Shown here piece after piece: positions 43,020 through 51,632 of a DNA stretch of 64,000 nucleotides; positions within the stretch are counted from its first letter, which is position 1, and each line of letters begins with the position of its first letter. Position numbers and translations under genes: made by a program. This DNA is from UBA11400 sp964473555. GTDB taxonomy: Bacteria; Bacteroidota; Rhodothermia; Balneolales; HLUCCA01. The DNA is taken from NCBI GenBank assembly GCA_964473555.1, contig CAYYPL010000007.1:119043-183042 (forward strand). The letters are read 5' to 3'. The notes below the pieces were generated by a model. The model worked only from the letters and a program-made list of their open reading frames with translations, searched no databases and was not told the origin of the DNA.

Positions 43020-43113
43020 AATTAGTAATTTAACGGTTTAACGGTATCCATGCAATATTCTTATTTGCTAAGAATTAATTAGACAAGGAAATACCCATTA
43101 AACGATATACTTT

Positions 43114-43320
43114 CAACCACTTTCGTTCCTAAATGTGTGTAGCCGTGAGCCGTGAGCGGCGAGCGGCGAGCAGTATACTTCCGCAACAAAATGCCCCACC
43201 GCGAAGCCCCACCGCGGTAAAGCCGCCCCACCGTAAAGCCCCACCGCGAAGCACCACCGCGACGAAGTCGCACCACCTTTGCGAAGCAACCCAAACAGGC
43301 GACGCAGTCGCCTACCTAAA
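43114..43320. repeat. Composite repeat with 37-bp unit shared with 42276
   Basis: 37-bp exact copy of the 42276 unit, then (GTGAGCGGCGAGC) words, ACCGCGAAGCCCC words, GCGAC-GAA-GTCGC, TTGC-GAA-GCAA, CCCAAACA and AGGCGAC-GCA-GTCGCCT. The last hairpin runs into the DUF2200 stop codon. Confidence 0.8.
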
Positions 43321-43671
43321 AATTTTCTCCAACGCCCGACCTTTCGCCAGTTCATCCACCAGCTTATCCAGATAACGCACTTTACGCGTCAGTGGCGTCT
43401 GGATCTCCTGAATCTTATATCCACAGATGGATCCCGTGATGAGATCGGCATTCGCATGCAACGTCGCCCGCTCAAAAAACTCCGCAAACGTCACTTTTTC
43501 GGCGATCAGATATTGAATCTGGGAGTCGTCGAAACCAGTCAGCCAGCGGATCACCTCATGCAGCTCCTCACGCGAGCGTCCCTTACGCTCCACCTTCGTC
43601 ACATAGTGCGGATACACCGATGCAAACGTCATCTCCGCAATCCTTCGGTCATGTTCTGGAGTAGTGTTCAT
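43312..43671 (-). CDS. DUF2200 protein
   Basis: 119 residues from the ATG at 43671; a longer frame to 43839 passes through repeat-like sequence and is not used. Family-typical segments: RIAEMTFASVYPHYVTKVERKGRSREELHEVI, VTFAEFFERA and VDELAKGRALEKIFR. Short cytosolic protein with no known role. The stop TAG is part of the hairpin GGCGAC-TGC-GTCGCC on its coding strand. Confidence 0.85.
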   Translation of the reverse strand: MNTTPEHDRRIAEMTFASVYPHYVTKVERKGRSREELHEVIRWLTGFDDSQIQYLIAEKVTFAEFFERATLHANADLITGSICGYKIQEIQTPLTRKVRYLDKLVDELAKGRALEKIFR

Positions 43672-43739
43672 GAGAGGGTTTTCATTTCTAATAGATTCTA
43701 ACTCGTTGCAAGGTATCAACATGAGATAAAAAGTACAAT

Positions 43740-43865
43740 CTATAGGAAGCGGGTAGTTGGAAGTAGGGAGTAGGTTGTAGTTTGCGAGCGGCGAGCAATA
43801 AATTATCCGGCGTAGCACCTCATACTTGAAGCAACCCAACGTTGCAAATCAACCCATAGTCGGAA
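43740..43865. repeat. Composite repeat of GGAAGTAGGGAG and GCGAGCGGC words
   Basis: GGAAGCGGGTAGTTGGAAGT words, then GCGAGCGGCGAGC, CCGGCGTAGC, TTGAAGCAACCCAACGTTGC. Between the DUF2200 gene and the second AbiE pair. Confidence 0.65.
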
Positions 43866-43922
43866 ACTTTTTTTGTCGCAAATATTTACTAAATTAGCGA
43901 CAAATGTTTTAACTGAAAACAG

Positions 43923-44531
43923 ATGCAAAGCATTGAAAATAAAATAGAAAAATCGATTAAGAGAAAACCAAAGGGTTCTTTGGTTTTGCCTTCTGATTTT
44001 ATGCAATATGGCACAGCAAAGGCAGTTCAAAAATCCTTAGAGCGTTTGGAAGATAAAGGGGTAATTATAAGAGTAGCTCACGGTATTTATGTTCATCCCA
44101 AAATCAGCAACTTGATAGGCCCATTAACTCCATCAGCCGAAGAAGTAGCAGAAGCAATTTCTAAACGAGACAGAATACGCACTGTGCCAACCGGAAGCTA
44201 TGCGTTAAATGCCTTAGGATTAAGTACGCAAGTACCGATGAACATCGTATTGCTCACCGATGGTTCACCCCGGGAAATCAAGGTTGGCAAAAGAACCATA
44301 AAATTCAAGAAAACCACGCCTAAGAACCTGTTGGCAAAAGGTAAAATCAGTCGCTTGATCATTCAGGCATTGAAAGAGATAGGCAACGGAAAAGTAACCG
44401 AAGAAGAAGAGCAAAAGATATTAGACTTGCTCAAAAAGGAAGATGAAAAGAATTTGAAGCATGATATTGCCCTAGCTCCGATATGGATACAAAAAATAAT
44501 GAAACGAGCATTGACCAATGGCAAAGATTGA
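43923..44531 (+). CDS. AbiEi-like DUF6088 antitoxin (pair 2)
   Basis: 202 residues. Basic N-terminal winged helix (KGSLVLPSDFMQYGTAKAVQKSLERLEDKGVIIRVAHGIYVHP, about 19-61) followed by RDRIRTVPTGSYALNALGLSTQVPMNIVLLTDGSPREI, typical of DUF6088/AbiEi antitoxins. Predicted DNA-binding autorepressor and antitoxin. Overlaps the toxin gene by 14 nt. Poorer in GC than the surrounding repeats. Upstream DNA at 43866-43922 has a symmetrical TTTGTCGC/GCGACAAA around the promoter region, likely its operator. Confidence 0.85.
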   Translation: MQSIENKIEKSIKRKPKGSLVLPSDFMQYGTAKAVQKSLERLEDKGVIIRVAHGIYVHPKISNLIGPLTPSAEEVAEAISKRDRIRTVPTGSYALNALGLSTQVPMNIVLLTDGSPREIKVGKRTIKFKKTTPKNLLAKGKISRLIIQALKEIGNGKVTEEEEQKILDLLKKEDEKNLKHDIALAPIWIQKIMKRALTNGKD

Positions 44532-45555
44532 TTTTTATACTATAAAGCCTGCGGAGAAATTAGACATTTTCACCGAAGTAGCCGTGCAGATGGGTATGAA
44601 GCCCTTTGCAGTGGAGAAAGATTGGTGGGTCAGTCGAACATTGGAAATCATCTTTCAAATGCCCATTGCCAAACATTTAGTATTTAAAGGTGGCACGTCT
44701 TTGAGTAAGGCTTGGAAACTTATCAATCGATTTTCAGAAGATATTGACTTGGCTATAGATAAAGAGTTTTTTGGTTTTAAAGGAGACTTAGGGAAAAACC
44801 AAAGAGACAAACTCAGGAAAACAGCAGGTGCCTATGCTACCAGAACATTCTTTGAAGATCTAAAACAAGCATTCACAACCAAAGGATTCTCTGGATTGAA
44901 TTTTGTGATAATTGAAGCTAAAGACAGCGACCAAGACCCAAGAATATTGGAGATTTACTACCCCAACGTCATAAAACCAGATACCGAGTATCTCTTGCCC
45001 AGAGTACAGATAGAAATCAGTTGCCGCTCTTTGAGAGAACCATTTTCAGTTCAAACTTTTGGTGCTTTGGTAGATGAGTTTTATGCAGGTAAAGATTTTG
45101 CAGAACCACTTTTTGATGTGTCCACAGTCAATGCAGAACGTACATTTTTAGAAAAACTGTTTTTGTTGCACGAAGAATTTCATCGTCCAGCAGACAAAAT
45201 GCGGGTAGATAGATTAAGCCGACATCTATATGACGTTTACCACCTAACCCAAGCCGAAATTGCAACAAAAGCCATAGCCGATAAACATCTTTATGAAACC
45301 ATAGTAGCTCATCGCTACACGTTTTCCAGATTAGGAGAAGTAAATTATCATTTGCATCATCCACATACACTTAATCCCATTCCTCCAAAAGAAGTGATAG
45401 CCGATTGGGAAGCTGATTACGCCAAAATGAAAGAAGCTATGATCTACGAAGAAAAGAAACCAACGTTCAAAGACTTGATTAATAATCTAGAAGAATTAAG
45501 AAAACAACTCCAAGCCGTTGAATGGGTTTTTGAACTAAAATTCCCAAACAAGTAA
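44518..45555 (+). CDS. AbiEii-type nucleotidyltransferase toxin (pair 2)
   Basis: 345 residues with the AbiEii signature: EKDWWVSRTLEIIF, HLVFKGGTSLSKAW (about 58-71) and RFSEDIDLAID (about 76-86), the nucleotidyltransferase metal site. Conserved EKLFLLHEEFHRP and KMRVDRLSRHLYDVY segments follow. The predicted action is to stop growth during phage infection. Gene pair 2 is unrelated in detail to pair 1 at 39.9-41.7 kb. The TAA stop is followed by a repeat fragment. Confidence 0.9.
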   Translation: MAKIDFYTIKPAEKLDIFTEVAVQMGMKPFAVEKDWWVSRTLEIIFQMPIAKHLVFKGGTSLSKAWKLINRFSEDIDLAIDKEFFGFKGDLGKNQRDKLRKTAGAYATRTFFEDLKQAFTTKGFSGLNFVIIEAKDSDQDPRILEIYYPNVIKPDTEYLLPRVQIEISCRSLREPFSVQTFGALVDEFYAGKDFAEPLFDVSTVNAERTFLEKLFLLHEEFHRPADKMRVDRLSRHLYDVYHLTQAEIATKAIADKHLYETIVAHRYTFSRLGEVNYHLHHPHTLNPIPPKEVIADWEADYAKMKEAMIYEEKKPTFKDLINNLEELRKQLQAVEWVFELKFPNK

Positions 45556-45564
45556 CGCAGTCGC

Positions 45565-46299
45565 CTAAATTATGAACCCCTCAAATCCACGGGTGTTGAC
45601 CAGATAATCCGACCTTCGTTTAAGGTAAGCGATAGCGGCCGACATCCCATCATTCCGACTGACACCCAGTCCTTCGTAGACTTCCTGCCAGAACAGTTCA
45701 TCGTATTCGGACTCGAACTGCCTCCAAACATCCGAAATCCGTGTTTCCGAGGTCGAAATAAGCTCAGAAGCCGGAATTTTGTCCGATTTCCGCTGATTTA
45801 CCGATGCCAACACCGGAGCCAGGTTCCATAGTCCGTTGTTTTTGGTCACACTGTAAGGCAACATGTGATCGATGTGCATGGGATTAGTCGCGCGCCCAGA
45901 CCAGACGCACTTCTGAGGTTGCCGCTCCAGCACACGCTTCGCCAGCAACACATCCCGTTCACCTACGGAATCACCCTGCAACAAGGAAAGCACCTCCGCC
46001 TGGCTGATAGAAGTCCCACCGTCTGTCCGCCTGGAAACAGACGCCGTAAACGCCGCCCAACCCGAAACGATCGAATCGTCGCCCACCAGCAATCCACCCA
46101 GAGAATTGATGATTTCGTGCAATTCCGGATGGATGTACACCCACCCTGCTTCGTCGAGTAGGGATCCATAACTAAGCCCCCGAATTCGGCCTCTCTGCGC
46201 GAAAACCAGCGAATTAGCCTCCCCAAACACCGATGATCCCATATAATACATCGGCATTTTCACCATCGTCTCGCACAGCTTCCGAAGCAGTACAGCCAC
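45565..46299 (-). CDS. HNH nuclease-domain protein, 5' end uncertain
   Basis: 244 residues from a GTG at 46299. HNH core at about 129-180: CVWSGRATNPMHIDHMLPYSVTKNNGLWNLAPVLASVNQRKSDKIP (His-Asp-His, Asn-Leu). Upstream the same frame continues for about 31 codons with coding-like sequence (AFAQLRYDLLKDDVPADVHDQ) to TAG at 46390, but the best candidate start is ATA at 46386-46384, not ATG. So the gene may have lost its start codon, or translation begins at the GTG. Stop TAG lies at a repeat, TAG-GCGACTGCG, as in two other genes here. Confidence 0.65.
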   Translation of the reverse strand: MAVLLRKLCETMVKMPMYYMGSSVFGEANSLVFAQRGRIRGLSYGSLLDEAGWVYIHPELHEIINSLGGLLVGDDSIVSGWAAFTASVSRRTDGGTSISQAEVLSLLQGDSVGERDVLLAKRVLERQPQKCVWSGRATNPMHIDHMLPYSVTKNNGLWNLAPVLASVNQRKSDKIPASELISTSETRISDVWRQFESEYDELFWQEVYEGLGVSRNDGMSAAIAYLKRRSDYLVNTRGFEGFII

Positions 46300-46512
46300 C
46301 TGATCGTGGACATCCGCCGGGACATCGTCCTTGAGTAGGTCGTATCGAAGCTGAGCAAAGGCCTCCGAAATCGTCGAGCTACTTATGCTCTACAGATTCT
46401 GGGCGACTGAAGTAGGGAGTAAAACATCCTTCTACCACACCGTTCAATCGGAGTTTTAACCCGAAAGAATACATTATAATACACCACCTGATGTTCTATG
46501 AATAATAACTGA

Positions 46513-47010
46513 CTAGTTTTGCTGCGAGACATCAAGTTCACTTAAAAGATCAACAAATAAATATTGAGAGTTATCTAACTCACCGTTATCAAATTTGTTT
46601 TTTAAATAATCCAAACCACCATATGCATATTCTTCTATGAATGTTATGATTTTACGTACTACATCCCCTAGTTCCTTCTCGTCCATATCTTCCAACTCGT
46701 TCCAATCAAAACCAATTTCATCAGCTCTACTAAAAATAGTTAATAACAAAAAATCAATTAGTGGTGAGGAACTTTTCCACCCTGCTATTTCGACAAACTT
46801 TTTAGCGTTACTACCTGATACTAGTTCTATCCGACTGCCTATCTTTAGTCCTAAATAAAAGGAGTAAACATATAGTTCATATAAAGGTCCAAATTGGGAA
46901 AACTCTCCTTTTCCTTGTTTATTGGCAAGCTTATCAAAAAGGTATTCAACTGAGACAGAATACCTAGGCGTCTTTTTCAAGATCATTTCCCTAAATTCAC
47001 TACTAGTCAT
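46513..47010 (-). CDS. Uncharacterised 165-aa protein, last gene of phosphorothioation operon
   Basis: 165 residues, alpha-helical, acidic, no recognised domain: PRYSVSVEYLFDKLANKQ, LYELYVYSFYLGLKIGSRIELV and IGFDWNELEDMDEKELGDVV. No membrane segment. Its ATG overlaps the stop of the SMC-like gene by one base, so it is translated from the same mRNA. Conserved position would make it a further effector or partner subunit. Confidence 0.65.
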   Translation of the reverse strand: MTSSEFREMILKKTPRYSVSVEYLFDKLANKQGKGEFSQFGPLYELYVYSFYLGLKIGSRIELVSGSNAKKFVEIAGWKSSSPLIDFLLLTIFSRADEIGFDWNELEDMDEKELGDVVRKIITFIEEYAYGGLDYLKNKFDNGELDNSQYLFVDLLSELDVSQQN

Positions 47011-49202
47011 TATTTAATTTTTTTATGTTCAGTGTAGACTTCAATCTGTTTTAGGTTGTTTGGAATTTGGTTTAAATAAATTGTACTTACACTATCATTC
47101 CCTATAAGTTCGTTACCTAAATTACTTAGATGGTTGACTGAATCACGGTCATAAAGGTCCTTAATTAGTATTATACTTTGAGGAAATACCTTCTCTGTTT
47201 CTTCAAAAAAACCTTTTATAAAACCTTTACCAAAAGCAGATAATGGTGCATCAGCTAGTAAAGGATATAAATAACCAAATGGATTCACTGAAATAATAGC
47301 CATAAGAACAGCTAATACTTTCATTCGTTGAAAACCTTCCGAAGCACCAGTTACTTCATTACCTTCCTCATCAATGTATTTAAAATCGATGGTACCTCGA
47401 GGGTTTTTTTCGAATTTTAAAATTCCACCTGTAAGATCATTATACTTTATTAAGTTTTGAAAATGTTGGTTAGCCTTCTCTTGTAGCCTTAATATCATTT
47501 CATCGAAAACTCTTACCCGAGTACGCTGAGCGGCATCTCTTATATCAGATGCTAAGTCTAAATGAAACTCAAATTCTTTTGGTGTGTCTTTTGGTCTCAT
47601 TCTACTTAGTTCATTTTCATCCTTTCTGATACTTTCACGCAACGAATCAATTTTATTTTTAGCTTTGATGATATCATCCTCTGCTTTTTGTAATCGGTTT
47701 AAAGCCCCTTTGTACTGTGCCATGATTTGACGTGCATCTATCATGTTGTCTTCATCACCAATTATCAAATGAGATCGTTCAGCCTTTAAAATTTTAATTT
47801 TTTCTTTTATTCTCGTAATCCGCTCGAGCAATTCTTGTTCTTTAATTCGAGTTTGAAGTATTGAATCTTTTATACTCCTTATTCGACCAACATACGATTG
47901 TGCACCGAGCTGAACCTCACCAAAGAAATCATTTAAATCATTTTTAAATATTTGAATTGGTTTATCTTTATCTGATTCTTTTCGATCTAGTAGACTAACA
48001 ATATGCATCCAAGGATCAGAGTCTCTTTTTGCTTCCCTATTACAAACATAACAATGTTCTCTTTCAATCATTGTTTGTAACGTAACCGAGTCAGGAGAGT
48101 CGGGCGGAAGTAGGTTAATTTTCTCATTGCCCAGTTCATTTAAAATAGAAGCCTTCTTTATCGTTCGAACTTCACGATATTTATTAAGCTTTTCTTTAAA
48201 GCTTGAAACTTCATTTTCACATCCCATGGCAATCCAACCAAAATTGCCATCAAAAAAACGTTCATTTAGTTTTTCTACAAGTCGATCATAATCATCCTTA
48301 ATTATTTTAAGTCTGTCGTTCTGATCTTTGATTTTATCATCAAACTCTTTTCTAGCTTCAGCATTCTCGTTTAGACTTTCTAGTTTATCAACTTCCTCTT
48401 TATTTTCTGAATAAGAGAGTTCATATGATTGTAACTTTTCTAACTCATTTTCAAGAGATCTCTTCTTTGCTTCTTTTTCATCAAATTTATTATTGTAGTT
48501 ACGTGAAGCAGTATCATTTGAAGCTACATGTTCATTTAGATCTCTTTCGGCTCTATCAGCTACGTATTTAGTAATTTTTTCTAATTCGTCATATTTATTT
48601 ATACTAGTTAGTGATTTAACTGCTTTATTTAAACTGCCAGCTTGGTTAAAATCAATCAACTTATCCACTTCTTCGCCCTGGAAAAGAGAATATTCTCTAA
48701 GACTTGGTTGGATCAATTTGTTTAAAATTCGAATATGTTCATCTTCGTCATATACTTCATGGAATTCCAATAGCATTAGATCCCTTTTTGAAATCTCTAA
48801 TGGTTTAAAGAATACTTGCCAATCAGATTCTTCAGTAAGTGAAGATTCAGATTGGGATTTTCTCATCTTGAATCCTTTTGATATTCTGTACCTAAAATGT
48901 TTATCACTAAACTCAAGTGCAACACTACACTCTATTAAATCATTTACAGAAGCTTCATTTTTTGCTTTGTCCGAACAAACTTTAACTGCAACGTTCTTGA
49001 TGTTCTTTCTTGTTTTAGTATCGGAGTCTAAGATTTCGTCATAAAACAACCATAAAAATGCATTAAAGAATTTTGACTTTCCTCCTCCATTATCTGCAAC
49101 AACAATGTTTACACCTTTTGAGAATTCGTATGTATTATCATCATGACTTCCGTAATAATTAAAGAAGTTTTGAAATGATATCTGGTTGATTATTGAAGCC
49201 AT
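47010..49202 (-). CDS. SMC/Rad50-like ATPase with zinc hook, effector module
   Basis: 730 residues. N-terminal Walker A VADNGGGKS (about 36-43), long coiled-coil arms (about 190-560), zinc-hook CYVC at about 384-387 in EREHCYVCNREAK, and a C-terminal head with ASEGFQRMKVLAVLMAI and a Walker B-like LLADAPLSAFG. Proteins of this design act on DNA ends; DndD and some phage-defence effectors share it. In this operon it may be the SspH-like member of a reported SspFGH restriction module, but the assignment is inference. Confidence 0.8.
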   Translation of the reverse strand: MASIINQISFQNFFNYYGSHDDNTYEFSKGVNIVVADNGGGKSKFFNAFLWLFYDEILDSDTKTRKNIKNVAVKVCSDKAKNEASVNDLIECSVALEFSDKHFRYRISKGFKMRKSQSESSLTEESDWQVFFKPLEISKRDLMLLEFHEVYDEDEHIRILNKLIQPSLREYSLFQGEEVDKLIDFNQAGSLNKAVKSLTSINKYDELEKITKYVADRAERDLNEHVASNDTASRNYNNKFDEKEAKKRSLENELEKLQSYELSYSENKEEVDKLESLNENAEARKEFDDKIKDQNDRLKIIKDDYDRLVEKLNERFFDGNFGWIAMGCENEVSSFKEKLNKYREVRTIKKASILNELGNEKINLLPPDSPDSVTLQTMIEREHCYVCNREAKRDSDPWMHIVSLLDRKESDKDKPIQIFKNDLNDFFGEVQLGAQSYVGRIRSIKDSILQTRIKEQELLERITRIKEKIKILKAERSHLIIGDEDNMIDARQIMAQYKGALNRLQKAEDDIIKAKNKIDSLRESIRKDENELSRMRPKDTPKEFEFHLDLASDIRDAAQRTRVRVFDEMILRLQEKANQHFQNLIKYNDLTGGILKFEKNPRGTIDFKYIDEEGNEVTGASEGFQRMKVLAVLMAIISVNPFGYLYPLLADAPLSAFGKGFIKGFFEETEKVFPQSIILIKDLYDRDSVNHLSNLGNELIGNDSVSTIYLNQIPNNLKQIEVYTEHKKIK

Positions 49203-49204
49203 AT

Positions 49205-49414
49205 TTAACGAAGTCGGTTTTTCAGTTGATTGTAAACGGTTATATCACCATGCATATCAACCATTTTAGATCTAATTATGATAGCCAAATACTCAATCAC
49301 CTTGTTAGGATATGGTGGTGCTAGTTGAGCATTTTCGATCATTTCATCTGTGATATTATACTTGGAAGACAATATTTCGTCCTTAAGTATCTCTTTTAGT
49401 AGGTTATCATTCAT
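49205..49414 (-). CDS. Small 69-aa operon protein
   Basis: 69 residues with no recognised domain: LLKEILKDEILSSKYNITDEMIENAQLAPPYP and KVIEYLAIIIRSKM. Overlaps the helicase gene by 8 nt and ends 2 nt before the SMC-like gene, which is strong evidence that it is a real gene. Could be a small bridging subunit between the helicase and SMC-like ATPase. Confidence 0.7.
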   Translation of the reverse strand: MNDNLLKEILKDEILSSKYNITDEMIENAQLAPPYPNKVIEYLAIIIRSKMVDMHGDITVYNQLKNRLR

Positions 49415-51623
49415 TTTCTAATTCATTAATTATCATATCTAAATCAAGTTCATATCTATCACAGATATTCTGAAGTGTGTTTCGTGATTCATAAAAATTC
49501 ATCGAAAGACTTGCAAAATATGCTACTCTGATCAATTCATTTCGAACCATATTCTTCTCGATTCGATATAGGTTCTCACTATCATGACTCGCTATTGGAG
49601 CAACAATCATATCATAAACGTAGGCAAAATTTTTATCCTCATGATTCCTAAGTAATCTACCTCTTCTCTGTATAAATTCTCTAGGATTACCCGTGCTGCT
49701 TGCAAATATTCCAACCTCAGTACGAGGTATATCAACTCCTTCATCAAGCATTTTCATAGCTAGTAGCATATCAATTTTCCCCTCTGAAAATCCTCTTATC
49801 TTACTTTCTCTATCATCAGTTTCAGAGGTGTAGGTGCTTGCACGTAAGCTAGGTTTTACTTCTTGAGCCGCTTTCAAATACTGATAAACAAATTTATTAG
49901 CAATATTATCATTACTAACTTCTTCTTCCTTACTTGAACCTACAGGGACATAAGTAAATACATATCTCAATTTGTCTTTTTGATCTAATTCTCTCAAAAT
50001 TTCTTTATAGGTCGGTATTTTTCTCCGTGCTTGATGTATGATTGTTTTGCGTCGCAAAAGTAATCTTTCTACTATCGGAGAATCTTTAAACTTACCAAGG
50101 TCAAAATCGAAAAACTTTAGTAATGTATTTGATAGCTCTACATATTCTTCTTTCTCATCCTCATCTAAATGAACAATTCTTGGATAGTAATAGTAGTTTG
50201 TCAATCTTTTTTCTTTCATAGCTCTTTCCATCCCAAAACTATAACAGAATGGAGGATTATCATTGAAAAATTCACAAATTGCATCGGTCCCGTCTGGATC
50301 ATACTTTCTTTTGGGTGTAGCACTTAATCCGATTCTTTTAGGTATAGTCAATTGCATCATAACTTTTTTGATTTGACTAGCACCCATATTATGAGCTTCA
50401 TCAGCTATTAAAGTAAACTCACTCTGAATCTTGCTGAAAGCATTAAAAAATCTTGGTGATGAAAAGCTGTCGTATGTAGATATTATTATAATATTCTTTT
50501 TAAGACCAGCCTTAAAATTCGAAACGTAATTAGGTAGATGTTTCATGCCATCATATCCTCCTCCAATTACGATAGTATTAGAGAAATTGAATTGGGCAAC
50601 CTCATCTATCCATTGATCTAACAACGCCTTTGACGGAACAAGAATAATAGCATGATAGCTATTGTTTATTTTATACTCTTCTAGAAGACAATTTAACGAT
50701 GTTATAGTTTTGCCAGTCCCAGTAGCCATTGCAAATATGCCACTATAGTTGTTTTTAGACCAGTTATTATAGGCATCTATTTGATATTGACGAGGTTCCC
50801 AGCCATTAGGAAATCTTGGCGTTCTTTTAATTAAATCTATGTCACTAAACAATTTATTGATAGTTCTTTTAAGTTTTGGATTTGAAAGTATTAGTTTTTG
50901 TTTCTTTTTAAGTAACTCTTCTTCTTGAACTAACAATTCGTTTATTTCTTTCTTCCCAAATCTGTCTTTAAGTACGACTTCAATTTCTTTTACAGGGATA
51001 TATTCAACATCTTTGTCTTTTTCAGCAAAGTATTCATCAATTAATCTAAATTGTTTACCTATCAGTTTATTTGACCTGCCATTTTCCCAACTTAAAAAAG
51101 CTTCAAGTTGTTCAATATTCTCTGACAGTCCATAATACGTGAAATTACATGATGCTTGATAGCCAACTGAATCTTGGCCATCACTAAAAACGCCTGATTT
51201 ATAATGAGCAATTCCCTTGCCATTCTTGGGCTTGATAACCTTTATTTCGAGGCGTTTTTCCGCAATCAAATATGCTAAACATTCGAAAAAGTGTGTATCA
51301 TATTCATCAAGTACTCTGCCTAACGAAACAATATCAGTTAAATCAAAAACTTTTATATCACTCGGATTATCTTCCACTCTTGAAATTGCCTCTTTATCCT
51401 TAGCTGAAAGCAAATGGTTAATAACCATTTTCATTTTTCCGCCCTTGCTAATAAATGTAGCAAAACCTACTGAAAGTAAATTAATTGCAGAAGAACTGAA
51501 ATAACCCAGCAATAAACTGAACTCATTGCTATTCGCCAATCCATCTAAATAGAACTGAAGCGGTTCGTTATCTGAACCCGTTTTATAATCTCTATCTATT
51601 GACCAATCGCAATCCTTAAGCAT
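49407..51623 (-). CDS. PLD-like plus DEAD/DEAH helicase, effector module
   Basis: 738 residues. N-terminal phospholipase D-like region with IAHYKSGVFSDGQ followed by ASCNFTYYGL (one HxK half, about 135-165), then a superfamily 2 helicase: MATGTGKT (about 296-303), LIADEAHNMG (about 405), GLSATPKR and QRRGRLLRN (about 652). It is probably a DNA translocase with nuclease domain. Lies 9 nt after the sspA gene. Possibly SspF-like; the exact correspondence to published subunits is uncertain. Confidence 0.8.
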   Translation of the reverse strand: MLKDCDWSIDRDYKTGSDNEPLQFYLDGLANSNEFSLLLGYFSSSAINLLSVGFATFISKGGKMKMVINHLLSAKDKEAISRVEDNPSDIKVFDLTDIVSLGRVLDEYDTHFFECLAYLIAEKRLEIKVIKPKNGKGIAHYKSGVFSDGQDSVGYQASCNFTYYGLSENIEQLEAFLSWENGRSNKLIGKQFRLIDEYFAEKDKDVEYIPVKEIEVVLKDRFGKKEINELLVQEEELLKKKQKLILSNPKLKRTINKLFSDIDLIKRTPRFPNGWEPRQYQIDAYNNWSKNNYSGIFAMATGTGKTITSLNCLLEEYKINNSYHAIILVPSKALLDQWIDEVAQFNFSNTIVIGGGYDGMKHLPNYVSNFKAGLKKNIIIISTYDSFSSPRFFNAFSKIQSEFTLIADEAHNMGASQIKKVMMQLTIPKRIGLSATPKRKYDPDGTDAICEFFNDNPPFCYSFGMERAMKEKRLTNYYYYPRIVHLDEDEKEEYVELSNTLLKFFDFDLGKFKDSPIVERLLLRRKTIIHQARRKIPTYKEILRELDQKDKLRYVFTYVPVGSSKEEEVSNDNIANKFVYQYLKAAQEVKPSLRASTYTSETDDRESKIRGFSEGKIDMLLAMKMLDEGVDIPRTEVGIFASSTGNPREFIQRRGRLLRNHEDKNFAYVYDMIVAPIASHDSENLYRIEKNMVRNELIRVAYFASLSMNFYESRNTLQNICDRYELDLDMIINELENE

Positions 51624-51632
51624 AAGAAAAAC

